Below are positions 1 to 5,765 of a stretch of 5,765 nt of DNA, piece by piece (within the stretch, counting starts at the first letter, position 1; every line of letters begins with the position of its first letter). The translations under genes were made by a program, and so were the position numbers. Below the pieces are notes generated by a model that did not search any database, was not told where the DNA came from, and saw nothing but the letters and a program-made list of their open reading frames with translations. The DNA is taken from NCBI RefSeq assembly GCF_946479605.1, contig NZ_CAMLGT010000242.1, positions 1 through 5,765 on the forward strand, read 5' to 3'. The stretch is from an uncultured Lacibacter sp. GTDB lineage: Bacteria > Bacteroidota > Bacteroidia > Chitinophagales > Chitinophagaceae.

Positions 1-365
1 TGCGGTTAATGTGTGCATGCAATACAGTGATGTCACTGAACCCAATGATCCATTTTGGTTTTTTTTTTGAATGCTGTAAAATCCAATTGATCAATAATGC
101 GCCCAACACCATAACCACCACGTCCGCACAGAATAGCTTTTATTTCAGGTGCATCAAGCATCGCCTGTAATTCATTCAGCCGTTCTTCATCGGTTCCGCT
201 GAAATAGGTTTTTGATTTGCTGCCCAGTGTTTTACCCACAAGCACATCATAGCCCCATTGCTGTAATACAGTAATACAGGTTTGTGCTTTTTCTTTTGCC
301 ATATATCCGGCAGGGCAAGTAATAGCAATCGTATCGCTGGGTTGTAAATAAGGAGGATGTTTCAT
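1..365 (-). CDS. LD-carboxypeptidase (peptidase S66 family), N-terminal part, frameshifted and cut by window edge
   Basis: Members of this family remove the terminal D-Ala from the L,D bond of murein tetrapeptides, usually in cytoplasmic peptidoglycan recycling. The start is ATG at 363-365. There is no signal peptide, so a cytoplasmic enzyme is expected. Visible family motifs are CPAGY near residue 20, GTDEER near residue 60 and GRGGYG near residue 83, all shared with the complete paralogue at 564-1583 (about half identical by eye). The zero frame runs through codon 99 (Phe, 69-71) into an A10 tract and then stops at 33-35 after a short unrelated tail. If the tract had nine A, the frame would continue as PKWIIGFSDITVLHAHINR to the window edge. 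That aligns without a gap to the paralogue and supplies the catalytic Ser of GFSD. The gene is therefore either broken, misassembled or read by slippage. A microcin C immunity (MccF-like) role is possible in this family, but nothing here points to it. Confidence 0.85.
59..68 (-). other. A10 homopolymer at the frameshift point of the first LD-carboxypeptidase gene
   Basis: Ten consecutive T on the plus strand (ten A in the coding strand) sit exactly where the reading frame of the S66 gene leaves homology. Upstream of the tract the homology is in the frame of the ATG at 365. Downstream it is in the frame obtained by removing one A. Nine A would encode KKK and give a gapless match to the paralogue. 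This is seen directly. Whether it is a sequencing indel, a real mutation or a slippery site cannot be decided from the sequence. Confidence 0.85.
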
Positions 366-398
366 CTTTTAATTATATATATTGTGCTAAATTGAAAT

Positions 399-569
399 AT
401 GCTTTATGTGTTTCTTCGTTTTGCAATTGTACCGATTGCATTTTTCGGCTGGATATTGTTTCAGTTGTTTGTAAAGAAAAAACGTTTTCATGAATTACAG
501 GGTGATCTTTTAACGATCACTGCATTTCTGATCGTTTGGGGGTTGTTGATCTGGTTCATCAAATCATAG
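399..569 (+). CDS. Small hypothetical membrane protein (56 aa, two membrane segments)
   Basis: ATG at 399 to TAG at 567-569 encodes 56 residues. I do not recognise a family. The translation has two hydrophobic stretches, about residues 8-25 and 37-54, joined by a short basic loop (KKKRFHELQGD). The positive-inside rule suggests a hairpin with the loop in the cytoplasm and both ends outside. This regular pattern, and the way the ORF fills the gap between two genes, argue that it is a real gene; it has no other support. It is divergent from the first carboxypeptidase gene (33 bases between the starts) and convergent with the second, overlapping its stop by 6 bases. No clear promoter or ribosome-binding site is visible, which is usual in Bacteroidota. 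The role is unknown. Confidence 0.62.
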   Translation: MLYVFLRFAIVPIAFFGWILFQLFVKKKRFHELQGDLLTITAFLIVWGLLIWFIKS

Positions 570-1583
570 TTCATGTAAAAAACTTCCTGCTGCTGTTACT
601 GATAACTTGTGTTTCATGCCGCATTTCAACGCAAAGTTATTTTTCTGGTGGCCAACAGGAAAATCGAAGCAAACGGGGTAATTGCAATCAGGAATTTTTT
701 CTTTTACAATTTCATAGAGGTTTTTGCCAAACTCTTCTGCAGGGTCGTCACTGTTTTTTAGTTTAAAGCCACCAACGATCAATCCTGCCAAATGATCAAG
801 CTTGCCACTACGCTTTAAATTCCAGAACATACGGTCAATGCTGTACAGGTACTCACCGGTATCTTCAACAAACAAAATTTTATTGGTTGTACGCAAATCG
901 CTTTTGCTGCCTGCAAGCGATTCAAGTGTTTTTAAATTACCGCCAACCAGTGTTCCTTCAGCCACACCTGTTTTGTTGTGTTCAGTTACAGGGGCCGTGT
1001 ATTTCATCTTTACGCCTTTTAAAGCATCACGTATAGAAAGGATGGTTTCAACCTGTATCGGTTCAGCCTTGCTCCAATCGGTAGGAAAACTGTTGCACAT
1101 TTTTGAATGAATGGATGCAAAACCATAATTGCGGTTAATATGGCTGTGCAGCACTGTAATATCGCTGAAGCCAATCATCCACTTGGGATGTGTTTTCATT
1201 TTTGAGAAATCAAGCTTGTCAATAAACCGCACAAAACCATAACCACCTCTGGCGCAAAGAATAGCTTTAATGTTTTTGTCATTGATCATTTGCTGAAAGT
1301 CGGCAGTCCTTTCTTCATCCGTTCCGCCAAATGTAAAATCACGTTTGCCAATTGTATTTCCCACTTTTACTTTAAAGCCCCAGCTTTCGATCTGCTGTAC
1401 CGCAGGAAGAATTTCTTTTTCAGTGATGTAACCCGCAGGAGACGTTATGCCAATCACATCACCTTCTTTTAAATAAGGCGGAATAATACCTGCCGCATCA
1501 ACTTCTTCATACAGCCCTGCTGCCAGCGAAGGGATAGCTGTACTTGCTGCTATGAATGATGAAACAAATGTTTTACGGTTCAT
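564..1583 (-). CDS. LD-carboxypeptidase (peptidase S66 family), exported, complete
   Basis: A 339-residue protein of the usual family length plus an export signal. The family cleaves the L,D peptide bond before the terminal D-Ala of murein tetrapeptides. The N-terminus (Arg3, Lys4, hydrophobic stretch to about residue 22) looks like a signal peptide. The RK-x-F opening resembles a degenerate Tat motif, so Sec or Tat export cannot be told apart. The catalytic domain starts near residue 35. Motifs are SPAGY (48-52), GTDEER (87-92), ARGGYG (111-116), the nucleophile Ser140 in GFSD, VGGNL (213-217), the probable catalytic Glu240 in LFVEDTGE, and His312 in PVGHQKNNF. All triad residues are present, so the enzyme should be active. 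It may act on periplasmic wall peptides, unlike its unexported paralogue next door. An MccF-type peptide hydrolase is the main alternative. The start is divergent from the hydrolase gene, with 56 bases between them. Confidence 0.92.
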   Translation of the reverse strand: MNRKTFVSSFIAASTAIPSLAAGLYEEVDAAGIIPPYLKEGDVIGITSPAGYITEKEILPAVQQIESWGFKVKVGNTIGKRDFTFGGTDEERTADFQQMINDKNIKAILCARGGYGFVRFIDKLDFSKMKTHPKWMIGFSDITVLHSHINRNYGFASIHSKMCNSFPTDWSKAEPIQVETILSIRDALKGVKMKYTAPVTEHNKTGVAEGTLVGGNLKTLESLAGSKSDLRTTNKILFVEDTGEYLYSIDRMFWNLKRSGKLDHLAGLIVGGFKLKNSDDPAEEFGKNLYEIVKEKIPDCNYPVCFDFPVGHQKNNFALKCGMKHKLSVTAAGSFLHEL

Positions 1584-1639
1584 ACTTAAAAATAAGGAAT
1601 AGTAAACGCAGAAAATGTATATATTGAATACAAAAAAGC

Positions 1640-2425
1640 ATGCGACCTGTTCTTGCCATTCTCTTCATCTTTTTTTTGCAGACTGTTTCTGCGCAGGATA
1701 CTTCACTTTTTCAACGGAAAGAATATCATTTTGCTGAAGGTAAAATATTGCCTTACCGCATTCTTTATCCCGAGAAGTATGACAGGAAAAAGAAGTACCC
1801 GCTTGTACTTATGTTACATGGTGCAGGTGAAAGAGGAAATAATAACCAGGCACAGCTTGTACATGGTTCAAAACTTTTTCTTGATCCTGCTAACCGAAAA
1901 GATTTTCCTGCCATTGTGGTATTTCCGCAATGTCCTTCCAATTCATTCTGGGCTTCGGTTAAAATTGATACAACAGTAAGGCCATTTGGCATCAGTTTCG
2001 ATTACACACAAGAAGCCAACTGGCCATTAACTGCCGCAAACGAATTGGTTCGTCATATTTCCGCTAATGAAGCAGTTGATCTTTCCCGCATTTATGTTTC
2101 AGGTTTGTCCATGGGAGGAATGGGAACGTTCGAAATGGTTTGCCGTTATCCTGATATGTTTGCTGCTGCGTTACCCATTTGTGGCGGTGCCGATCTTGCA
2201 AGTTACAGCAACTGGAAAGGGAAAACGCCGTTCTGGATATTTCACGGAGAAGCCGATGTGGTGGTGAATGTAAAATTATCCCGTGAGGCAAATGAAAAAC
2301 TGAAAGAGATCAATGCGCCTGTAAAATATACTGAGTATCCCGGCGTAAATCATAACAGCTGGGACAATGCTTTTGCCGAACCCGATTTTTTAAAGTGGAT
2401 GTTCGGGCAAAAGAAAAAGAAATGA
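1640..2425 (+). CDS. Secreted alpha/beta-hydrolase (esterase / dienelactone-hydrolase-like, prolyl-oligopeptidase superfamily)
   Basis: A 261-residue serine hydrolase. The first 18 residues form a clear signal peptide: Arg2, a hydrophobic core, then VSA before Gln19 as the probable signal peptidase I site. The domain then follows the alpha/beta-hydrolase order. The oxyanion-hole strand and loop are LMLHGAGERG (57-66). The nucleophile elbow GLSMGG carries Ser157. The acid is probably Asp206 in HGEAD, and the base is His238 in GVNHNSW. This pattern fits the secreted esterases often annotated as phospholipase/carboxylesterase or PHB-depolymerase-like in Bacteroidota. The natural substrate cannot be told. 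It could be an acyl or feruloyl-type ester, and no carbohydrate-binding module or polysaccharide locus is nearby to help. The ATG at 1640 is preceded by an A-rich stretch and gives an intact signal peptide. The C-terminus is a lysine run. The gene is monocistronic, with a strong terminator 17 bases after the stop. Confidence 0.9.
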   Translation: MRPVLAILFIFFLQTVSAQDTSLFQRKEYHFAEGKILPYRILYPEKYDRKKKYPLVLMLHGAGERGNNNQAQLVHGSKLFLDPANRKDFPAIVVFPQCPSNSFWASVKIDTTVRPFGISFDYTQEANWPLTAANELVRHISANEAVDLSRIYVSGLSMGGMGTFEMVCRYPDMFAAALPICGGADLASYSNWKGKTPFWIFHGEADVVVNVKLSREANEKLKEINAPVKYTEYPGVNHNSWDNAFAEPDFLKWMFGQKKKK

Positions 2426-2441
2426 TTCTTTCTTAATGATA

Positions 2442-2474
2442 CAGATGCCGGCCTTAGGCCGGCATCTGCGTTTT
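2442..2474 (+). terminator. Intrinsic terminator after the hydrolase gene
   Basis: A perfect 12-bp G/C-rich stem (2442-2453 paired with 2457-2468) with a 3-base TTA loop is followed by CG and then TTTT at 2471-2474. It begins 17 bases after the hydrolase stop codon. The T run is on the plus-strand side only, so it should end hydrolase transcription and insulate the metG promoter that starts a few bases further on. Confidence 0.85.
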
Positions 2475-2481
2475 ATGGAGT

Positions 2482-2513
2482 TTTGGGTAGTGAAGGGGTT
2501 TATGGTACTTTTG
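2482..2513 (+). promoter_or_regulatory. metG: Bacteroidota-type housekeeping promoter for metG
   Basis: TTTG at 2482-2485 and TACTTTTG at 2506-2513 match the Bacteroidota -33 (TTTG) and -7 (TAnnTTTG) elements exactly, with 20 bases between them, inside the known 17-23 range. The pair lies between the upstream terminator and metG. Transcription would start near 2519-2522, leaving a leader of about 75 bases to the preferred ATG at 2598. I see no convincing riboswitch or T-box in that leader. Confidence 0.6.
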
Positions 2514-2597
2514 CAATCCCCTGCTGCATAGGGTTGCCATCTGTACAAGAGTGCGACGCAACAGGCGATGAACAGAAATACAAAAGACGACTACAAA

Positions 2598-4715
2598 ATG
2601 AGTTTACCGAAACGATATTTAATTACGAGTGCGCTTCCTTATGCCAATGGTTTGAAACATGTGGGGCATCTGGCAGGTGCGTACATTCCGGCAGATATTT
2701 ATGCCCGTTACCTGCGTGCGCAAAAAAGAGATGTGGTATTTGTGTGTGGCAGTGATGAGCATGGAACGGCTATTCCCATCCAGGCAACCAAAGAAGGTAC
2801 AACGCCGAGAGCCATTATTGATAAGTACCACGAAGCCATGAAGCAGGACTTTGAAGACCTGAGCATGAGCTTTGATATTTACCACCGTACCAGTGAGCCG
2901 ATTCACCATGAAACGGCGCAGGAATTTTTTACTTACCTGCACGAGCGTGGCGAACTGGAAACAAAAGAAACCGAACAGTATTACGACGAAGAAGCGAAAA
3001 CGTTCTTGGCCGATCGTTATATAAAAGGAACTTGTCCGAATTGCGGCAGCGACCGTGCATTTGGTGATCAGTGTGAGAACTGCGGACGTACATTAAGTCC
3101 GGATGAATTAATTAATCCTGTAAGTACACTCAGCGGTAAAGCACCCATCAAAAAGAAAACATCGCATTGGTATTTGCCACTCGGTAAGCACGAAGAATTT
3201 TTGCGTGAGTGGATCTTGAAAGAACACAAAGACGATTGGCGTGCAACAGTTGTTGGACAGTGCAAAAGCTGGATCGAAGGTGGCTTGCAATCAAGAGCGG
3301 TAACACGTGATCTGGATTGGGGTATTAAAGTGCCGTTGCAGGATGCAGAAGGAAAAGTGTTGTATGTGTGGTTTGATGCACCGATCGGTTATGTAAGTGC
3401 AACGAAACAATGGGCTATTGACAATAACAAAGAGTGGGAACCGTATTGGTACGATCAGGATACGAAGCTGGTGCATTTCATTGGCAAGGATAATATCGTC
3501 TTCCATTGCATCATCTTTCCGATCATGCTGAAACTGCATGGAAATATTTTGCCGACGAATGTTCCGGCCAACGAGTTTTTAAATCTGGAAGGCGATAAAA
3601 TGAGTACCAGCCGCAACTGGAAACTCGACATGCGTGATTACATCAACGATTTTGTGAAGAAAGAAAACGGTGGCGGACAGGCGGTTGATATGCTCCGTTA
3701 CTACCTTACACAAATTGCTCCTGAAACAAAAGACAGTGAGTTTATGTGGAAAGGTTTCCAGGATGCAGTGAACAGCGAACTGGTAAGCATCTTCGGCAAC
3801 TTTGTAAACCGTACTTGGGTATTGATGCACAAACTCTGTGGCGGTAAAGTGCCCAAGCTGCACGAAGAGTTACTGGACGATGAAGACCGGAAACTCATCA
3901 GCGAAATAGAAAATGCAAAAACGAAAGTTGAAAGTCTGTTAGAAGAATACAAGTTTCGTGAAGCATTGTTTGAAGTAATTGATTTGAGCCGCAAGGGTAA
4001 TCAATACATGCAAAAGAAGGAGCCTTGGATTGTTGCCAAACAGTTGGCAGAAAATCCGGAAGCACAAAAGAGTATTGATAATACCATGCATTTGTGTTTG
4101 CAGTTGAGTGCAAATCTTGCGATCCTCATCAACCCCTTCTTGCCAAACACAGCAAAGAAAATGTTGGGTATGATGAAAGTGGTGGAGAAAATGCTCGATT
4201 GGGAAAATGCAGGTAAGCTGAAATTGTTGAGCGTAGGTTATGCATTGCGTGCGCCTGAACTGCTGTTCAGAAAAATAGAAGATGACGAAATTAAATATCA
4301 AGTAGAAAAATTAAAGTCTGGATTAGTAAAACCTGAAACAACAACTGCAAAAGTGGAAGAATCAAAATCTGAAGTCGCCAATTTGAGATCTGAAATCCAG
4401 TTCGATGATTTCGCTAAAATCGATCTCAAAGTAGGAACGATTGTAACTGCTGAAAAAGTAGAGAAAGCCGATAAGCTGTTGAAACTGTCGGTTGATCTTG
4501 GTTTTGAAACAAGAACCATTGTGAGTGGTATTGCACTTCACTTCAAACCCGAAGAGATTGTGGGTAAGCAGGTGGTAGTGGTAGCCAATCTGGCTCCACG
4601 AAAAATGCGTGGCATTGAAAGCAATGGTATGATCCTGATGGCAGAGGATAAAGAAGGCAAGCTGCATTTTGTTGCACCATCAACGGTCATTAACCCGGGA
4701 GCAGGAGTGAGTTAA
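2598..4715 (+). CDS. metG: Methionyl-tRNA synthetase with C-terminal tRNA-binding domain
   Basis: Class I aminoacyl-tRNA synthetase that charges tRNA-Met in the cytoplasm; essential for translation. With the ATG at 2598 the protein has 705 residues. Landmarks are the HIGH-type motif HVGH at 21-24, a zinc knuckle of two CxxC pairs (Cys146, 149, 159, 162), the WFDAP segment near 258, and the KMSKS-type loop as KMSTS at 334-338. The anticodon-binding helical domain covers about 375-560. A charged, Thr/Glu-rich linker (about 572-596) leads to an EMAP-II/Trbp111-like OB-fold domain (about 600-705), recognised by the KIDLKVGTI and NLAPRKMRGIESNGM segments. This is the usual long MetRS form of Bacteroidota. 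An in-frame ATG at 2568 would add ten polar residues. I prefer 2598 because ACAAA immediately precedes it and the remaining N-terminus has normal family length. The gene is intact, with its own promoter and TAA stop. Confidence 0.97.
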   Translation: MSLPKRYLITSALPYANGLKHVGHLAGAYIPADIYARYLRAQKRDVVFVCGSDEHGTAIPIQATKEGTTPRAIIDKYHEAMKQDFEDLSMSFDIYHRTSEPIHHETAQEFFTYLHERGELETKETEQYYDEEAKTFLADRYIKGTCPNCGSDRAFGDQCENCGRTLSPDELINPVSTLSGKAPIKKKTSHWYLPLGKHEEFLREWILKEHKDDWRATVVGQCKSWIEGGLQSRAVTRDLDWGIKVPLQDAEGKVLYVWFDAPIGYVSATKQWAIDNNKEWEPYWYDQDTKLVHFIGKDNIVFHCIIFPIMLKLHGNILPTNVPANEFLNLEGDKMSTSRNWKLDMRDYINDFVKKENGGGQAVDMLRYYLTQIAPETKDSEFMWKGFQDAVNSELVSIFGNFVNRTWVLMHKLCGGKVPKLHEELLDDEDRKLISEIENAKTKVESLLEEYKFREALFEVIDLSRKGNQYMQKKEPWIVAKQLAENPEAQKSIDNTMHLCLQLSANLAILINPFLPNTAKKMLGMMKVVEKMLDWENAGKLKLLSVGYALRAPELLFRKIEDDEIKYQVEKLKSGLVKPETTTAKVEESKSEVANLRSEIQFDDFAKIDLKVGTIVTAEKVEKADKLLKLSVDLGFETRTIVSGIALHFKPEEIVGKQVVVVANLAPRKMRGIESNGMILMAEDKEGKLHFVAPSTVINPGAGVS

Positions 4716-4718
4716 GTT

Positions 4719-4769
4719 TGATTAATTGAAAAAAAAGTTCCATTATTGTTCCTGAATTTCAATTAATCA
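4719..4769. repeat. Long perfect inverted repeat directly after metG
   Basis: The arms TGATTAATTGAAA (4719-4731) and TTTCAATTAATCA (4757-4769) are perfect reverse complements over 13 bases, separated by 25 bases. It starts 3 bases after the metG stop. No T run follows on either strand, so it is not a standard intrinsic terminator. It could protect the 3' end of the metG mRNA, end transcription weakly, or bind a regulator upstream of the sigma factor. The loop also holds two copies of GTTCC spaced 11 bases apart. Confidence 0.6.
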
Positions 4770-4790
4770 TTCAACAATTCCTTTGTTGAA
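4770..4790. repeat. Second perfect hairpin, abutting the first
   Basis: TTCAACAA (4770-4777) and TTGTTGAA (4783-4790) form an 8-bp perfect stem with a 5-base loop, beginning at the base after the preceding inverted repeat ends. No T run follows. Together the two elements occupy most of the first half of the 141-base spacer between metG and the sigma factor gene. Terminator or operator roles are both inference. Confidence 0.55.
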
Positions 4791-4856
4791 GTGTTCTTGA
4801 ACTCAGCTTTACAACTTTTCGTTGAGTGATTATTTAAATTCGCTAAACAACATTCT

Positions 4857-5408
4857 TTGTTCACTGCCGCTACATATAATGAAACAGATCTGGTAGCCCG
4901 TTTAAACAACGGCGATCAGCAGGCAATGTCCGAACTCTATGATCGATTTTCAGGCGCCATTCTGGGTGTTATCATGAAAATCATCACAGATCAGGCTACT
5001 GCCGAAGATGTTTTACAGGAAAGTATGCTGAAGATCTGGAACAACATCGGCAGCTTTGATACGTCAAAAGGGCGGCTTTTTACCTGGATGATCAATATTG
5101 CCCGTAACCAGGCCATTGATAAAACACGCTCCAAAAACTTTAAAAACAGTTCGCAAAACTCTTCTCTGGAAGATTCCGTATATGTTAGCGAAACCGTTCC
5201 TTCAGCAGGAGCAAGTGTTGATACAATGGATGTTCAAAACTGGCTTTTACACCTGCCCGAAGAAAACCGACAGTTAATGCGTCTTGCATATTTCATGGGC
5301 TACACCCAGGAAGAAATAAGCAAGGAATTGAATATGCCGTTGGGAACAGTCAAAACCAAAATCAGGAATAGTTTAATTGTATTACGAAAAAAACTAAATG
5401 TAACCTGA
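4857..5408 (+). CDS. ECF-type RNA polymerase sigma-70 factor (SigK-like)
   Basis: A 183-residue two-domain sigma factor that would direct RNA polymerase to a dedicated promoter set when released by its anti-sigma factor. Region 2 covers about residues 10-95 and includes LYDRFSGAI, the acidic AEDVLQESMLKIW segment and FTWMINIARNQAIDKTR. A Ser/Asn-rich linker (about 96-125) follows. Region 4 (about 131-181) contains the helix-turn-helix YTQEEISKELNMPLGTVKTK. Length and order are typical of ECF factors, with no C-terminal extension. No ATG lies in frame between the upstream stop at 4827-4829 and Met24. Starting at Met24 would remove the first helix of region 2, so TTG at 4857 is the best start. 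It gives a normal short N-terminus. The next gene begins one base after the TGA stop, and its product resembles RskA, which indicates a sigma/anti-sigma operon. The signal and regulon are unknown. Confidence 0.92.
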   Translation: MFTAATYNETDLVARLNNGDQQAMSELYDRFSGAILGVIMKIITDQATAEDVLQESMLKIWNNIGSFDTSKGRLFTWMINIARNQAIDKTRSKNFKNSSQNSSLEDSVYVSETVPSAGASVDTMDVQNWLLHLPEENRQLMRLAYFMGYTQEEISKELNMPLGTVKTKIRNSLIVLRKKLNVT

Positions 5409-5409
5409 C

Positions 5410-5765
5410 GTGGATTTAAGTTGTATCATACAATCCGGTGACCTGGAGCTTTATGTTCTTGGTATGCTTCCTCCCGAAGAGGCTGGCAAGATTGAAGCTT
5501 TGTGTAAACTGTTTCCTGAAATTCAGCAAGAGGTGGATGCTATTGCTGCAACTTTCGAAGCCGGTGCCATGCAAATGGCTGTAACGCCCTCTGCATCTGT
5601 AAAAGAAAAATTAATGGCTTCGCTTCCTGCAAAAACAGGAATCACAGCTGCACCAGAAGCAAATGGTTCATCTGCCAAAGTGGTGGAGATGAAACCTGTG
5701 GCCGAACAGAAATCTTCGTTCAGCAAATTGGCTATCGCTGCTTCATGGGGATTGTTTTTGCTGGC
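5410..5765 (+). CDS. Anti-sigma factor, RskA-like, N-terminal part (cut by window end)
   Basis: The open frame runs from GTG at 5410 to the window edge, giving 118 complete codons. TAA at 5401-5403 closes the frame upstream, and the first ATG (5464) would discard 18 residues that match the family pattern, so GTG is the likely start. The N-terminal part (IIQSGDLELYVLGMLPPEEA, then an acidic helical stretch to about residue 50) resembles the cytoplasmic sigma-binding domain of RskA-type anti-sigma factors. A Lys/Ala/Pro-rich linker follows, and from about residue 107 a hydrophobic segment (LAIAASWGLFLL) begins, presumably the single membrane helix. The periplasmic sensor domain would lie beyond the window. 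No HxxxCxxC zinc motif is present. It would hold the upstream ECF sigma factor at the membrane. The one-base spacing suggests coupled translation and matched amounts of the two proteins. Confidence 0.85.
   Translation, partial: MDLSCIIQSGDLELYVLGMLPPEEAGKIEALCKLFPEIQQEVDAIAATFEAGAMQMAVTPSASVKEKLMASLPAKTGITAAPEANGSSAKVVEMKPVAEQKSSFSKLAIAASWGLFLL

Noticed and set aside
334..338. KMSTS rather than KMSKS in MetRS (residue positions) as a catalytic defect
   Set aside because: Variation at the fourth position of this loop is common in MetRS of Bacteroidota and the surrounding sequence is normal, so it does not suggest inactivity.
1616..1632. TGTAT-N7-ATACA dyad in the divergent spacer between the carboxypeptidase and hydrolase genes, as a shared operator
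   Set aside because: The arms are only five bases in A/T-rich DNA, so chance is a sufficient explanation; no clear promoter elements flank it on either strand.
2513..2597. Possible riboswitch or T-box leader before metG, suggested by short pairings such as 2513-2520 with 2531-2537
   Set aside because: The stems are short and bulged, one overlaps the -7 element, and no T-box or SAM-riboswitch signature is visible.
2483..2755. Plus-strand open frame of 90 codons overlapping the start of metG
   Set aside because: It runs out of frame through the conserved MetRS N-terminus and has no recognisable protein pattern; it is a shadow of metG.
3939..4301. Minus-strand 120-codon open frame inside metG
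   Set aside because: Rich in Cys, His, Phe and Gln as expected from antisense of a coding region; the plus strand codes for an intact MetRS here.
4835..4842. TAAATTCG as a -7 promoter element for the sigma factor gene
   Set aside because: One mismatch from TAnnTTTG and no TTTG at a suitable distance upstream; an ECF-controlled promoter would not follow this consensus anyway.

Overview
The window looks like chromosomal DNA of a Bacteroidota bacterium, most likely from the Chitinophagaceae or a near relative. Three observations support this. No start codon in the window has a clear Shine-Dalgarno sequence; the upstream bases are A/T-rich instead. A good TTTG / TAnnTTTG promoter of the Bacteroidota type sits ahead of metG. 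The methionyl-tRNA synthetase and the ECF sigma/anti-sigma pair also have the style of that group. The genus is inference. The region reads as ordinary core and near-core genome, with no mobile elements, CRISPR arrays, rRNA or tRNA genes.

Left part (1-1583): two paralogous S66-family LD-carboxypeptidase genes lie in the same orientation on the minus strand. The first (1-365, cut by the window edge) has no signal peptide. It carries a one-base frameshift in an A10 tract at 59-68, just before its catalytic serine. The second (564-1583) is complete and has an N-terminal export signal. Between them, on the plus strand, is a 56-codon ORF (399-569) for a small protein with two membrane segments. 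Its stop overlaps the 3' end of the second carboxypeptidase gene.

Middle part (1640-4715): a secreted alpha/beta-hydrolase (esterase type) is divergent from the carboxypeptidase genes and ends at a strong intrinsic terminator (2442-2474). Next come a promoter (2482-2513) and metG, a full-length methionyl-tRNA synthetase with a C-terminal EMAP-II/Trbp111-type tRNA-binding domain.

Right part (4716-5765): a 141-base A/T-rich spacer with two adjacent perfect inverted repeats follows metG. It is followed by an ECF sigma factor and its anti-sigma factor (RskA type, cut by the window end). The two genes are separated by one base and both appear to use non-ATG starts (TTG and GTG).

Functionally, the carboxypeptidases would trim peptidoglycan peptides (one in the cytoplasm, one outside it), the hydrolase acts outside the cytoplasm, and the sigma/anti-sigma pair would link an envelope signal to transcription. 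metG is an unrelated housekeeping gene. I found no convincing undescribed multi-gene system. The observations most worth checking are the homopolymer frameshift, the paired rare start codons and the double hairpin after metG.
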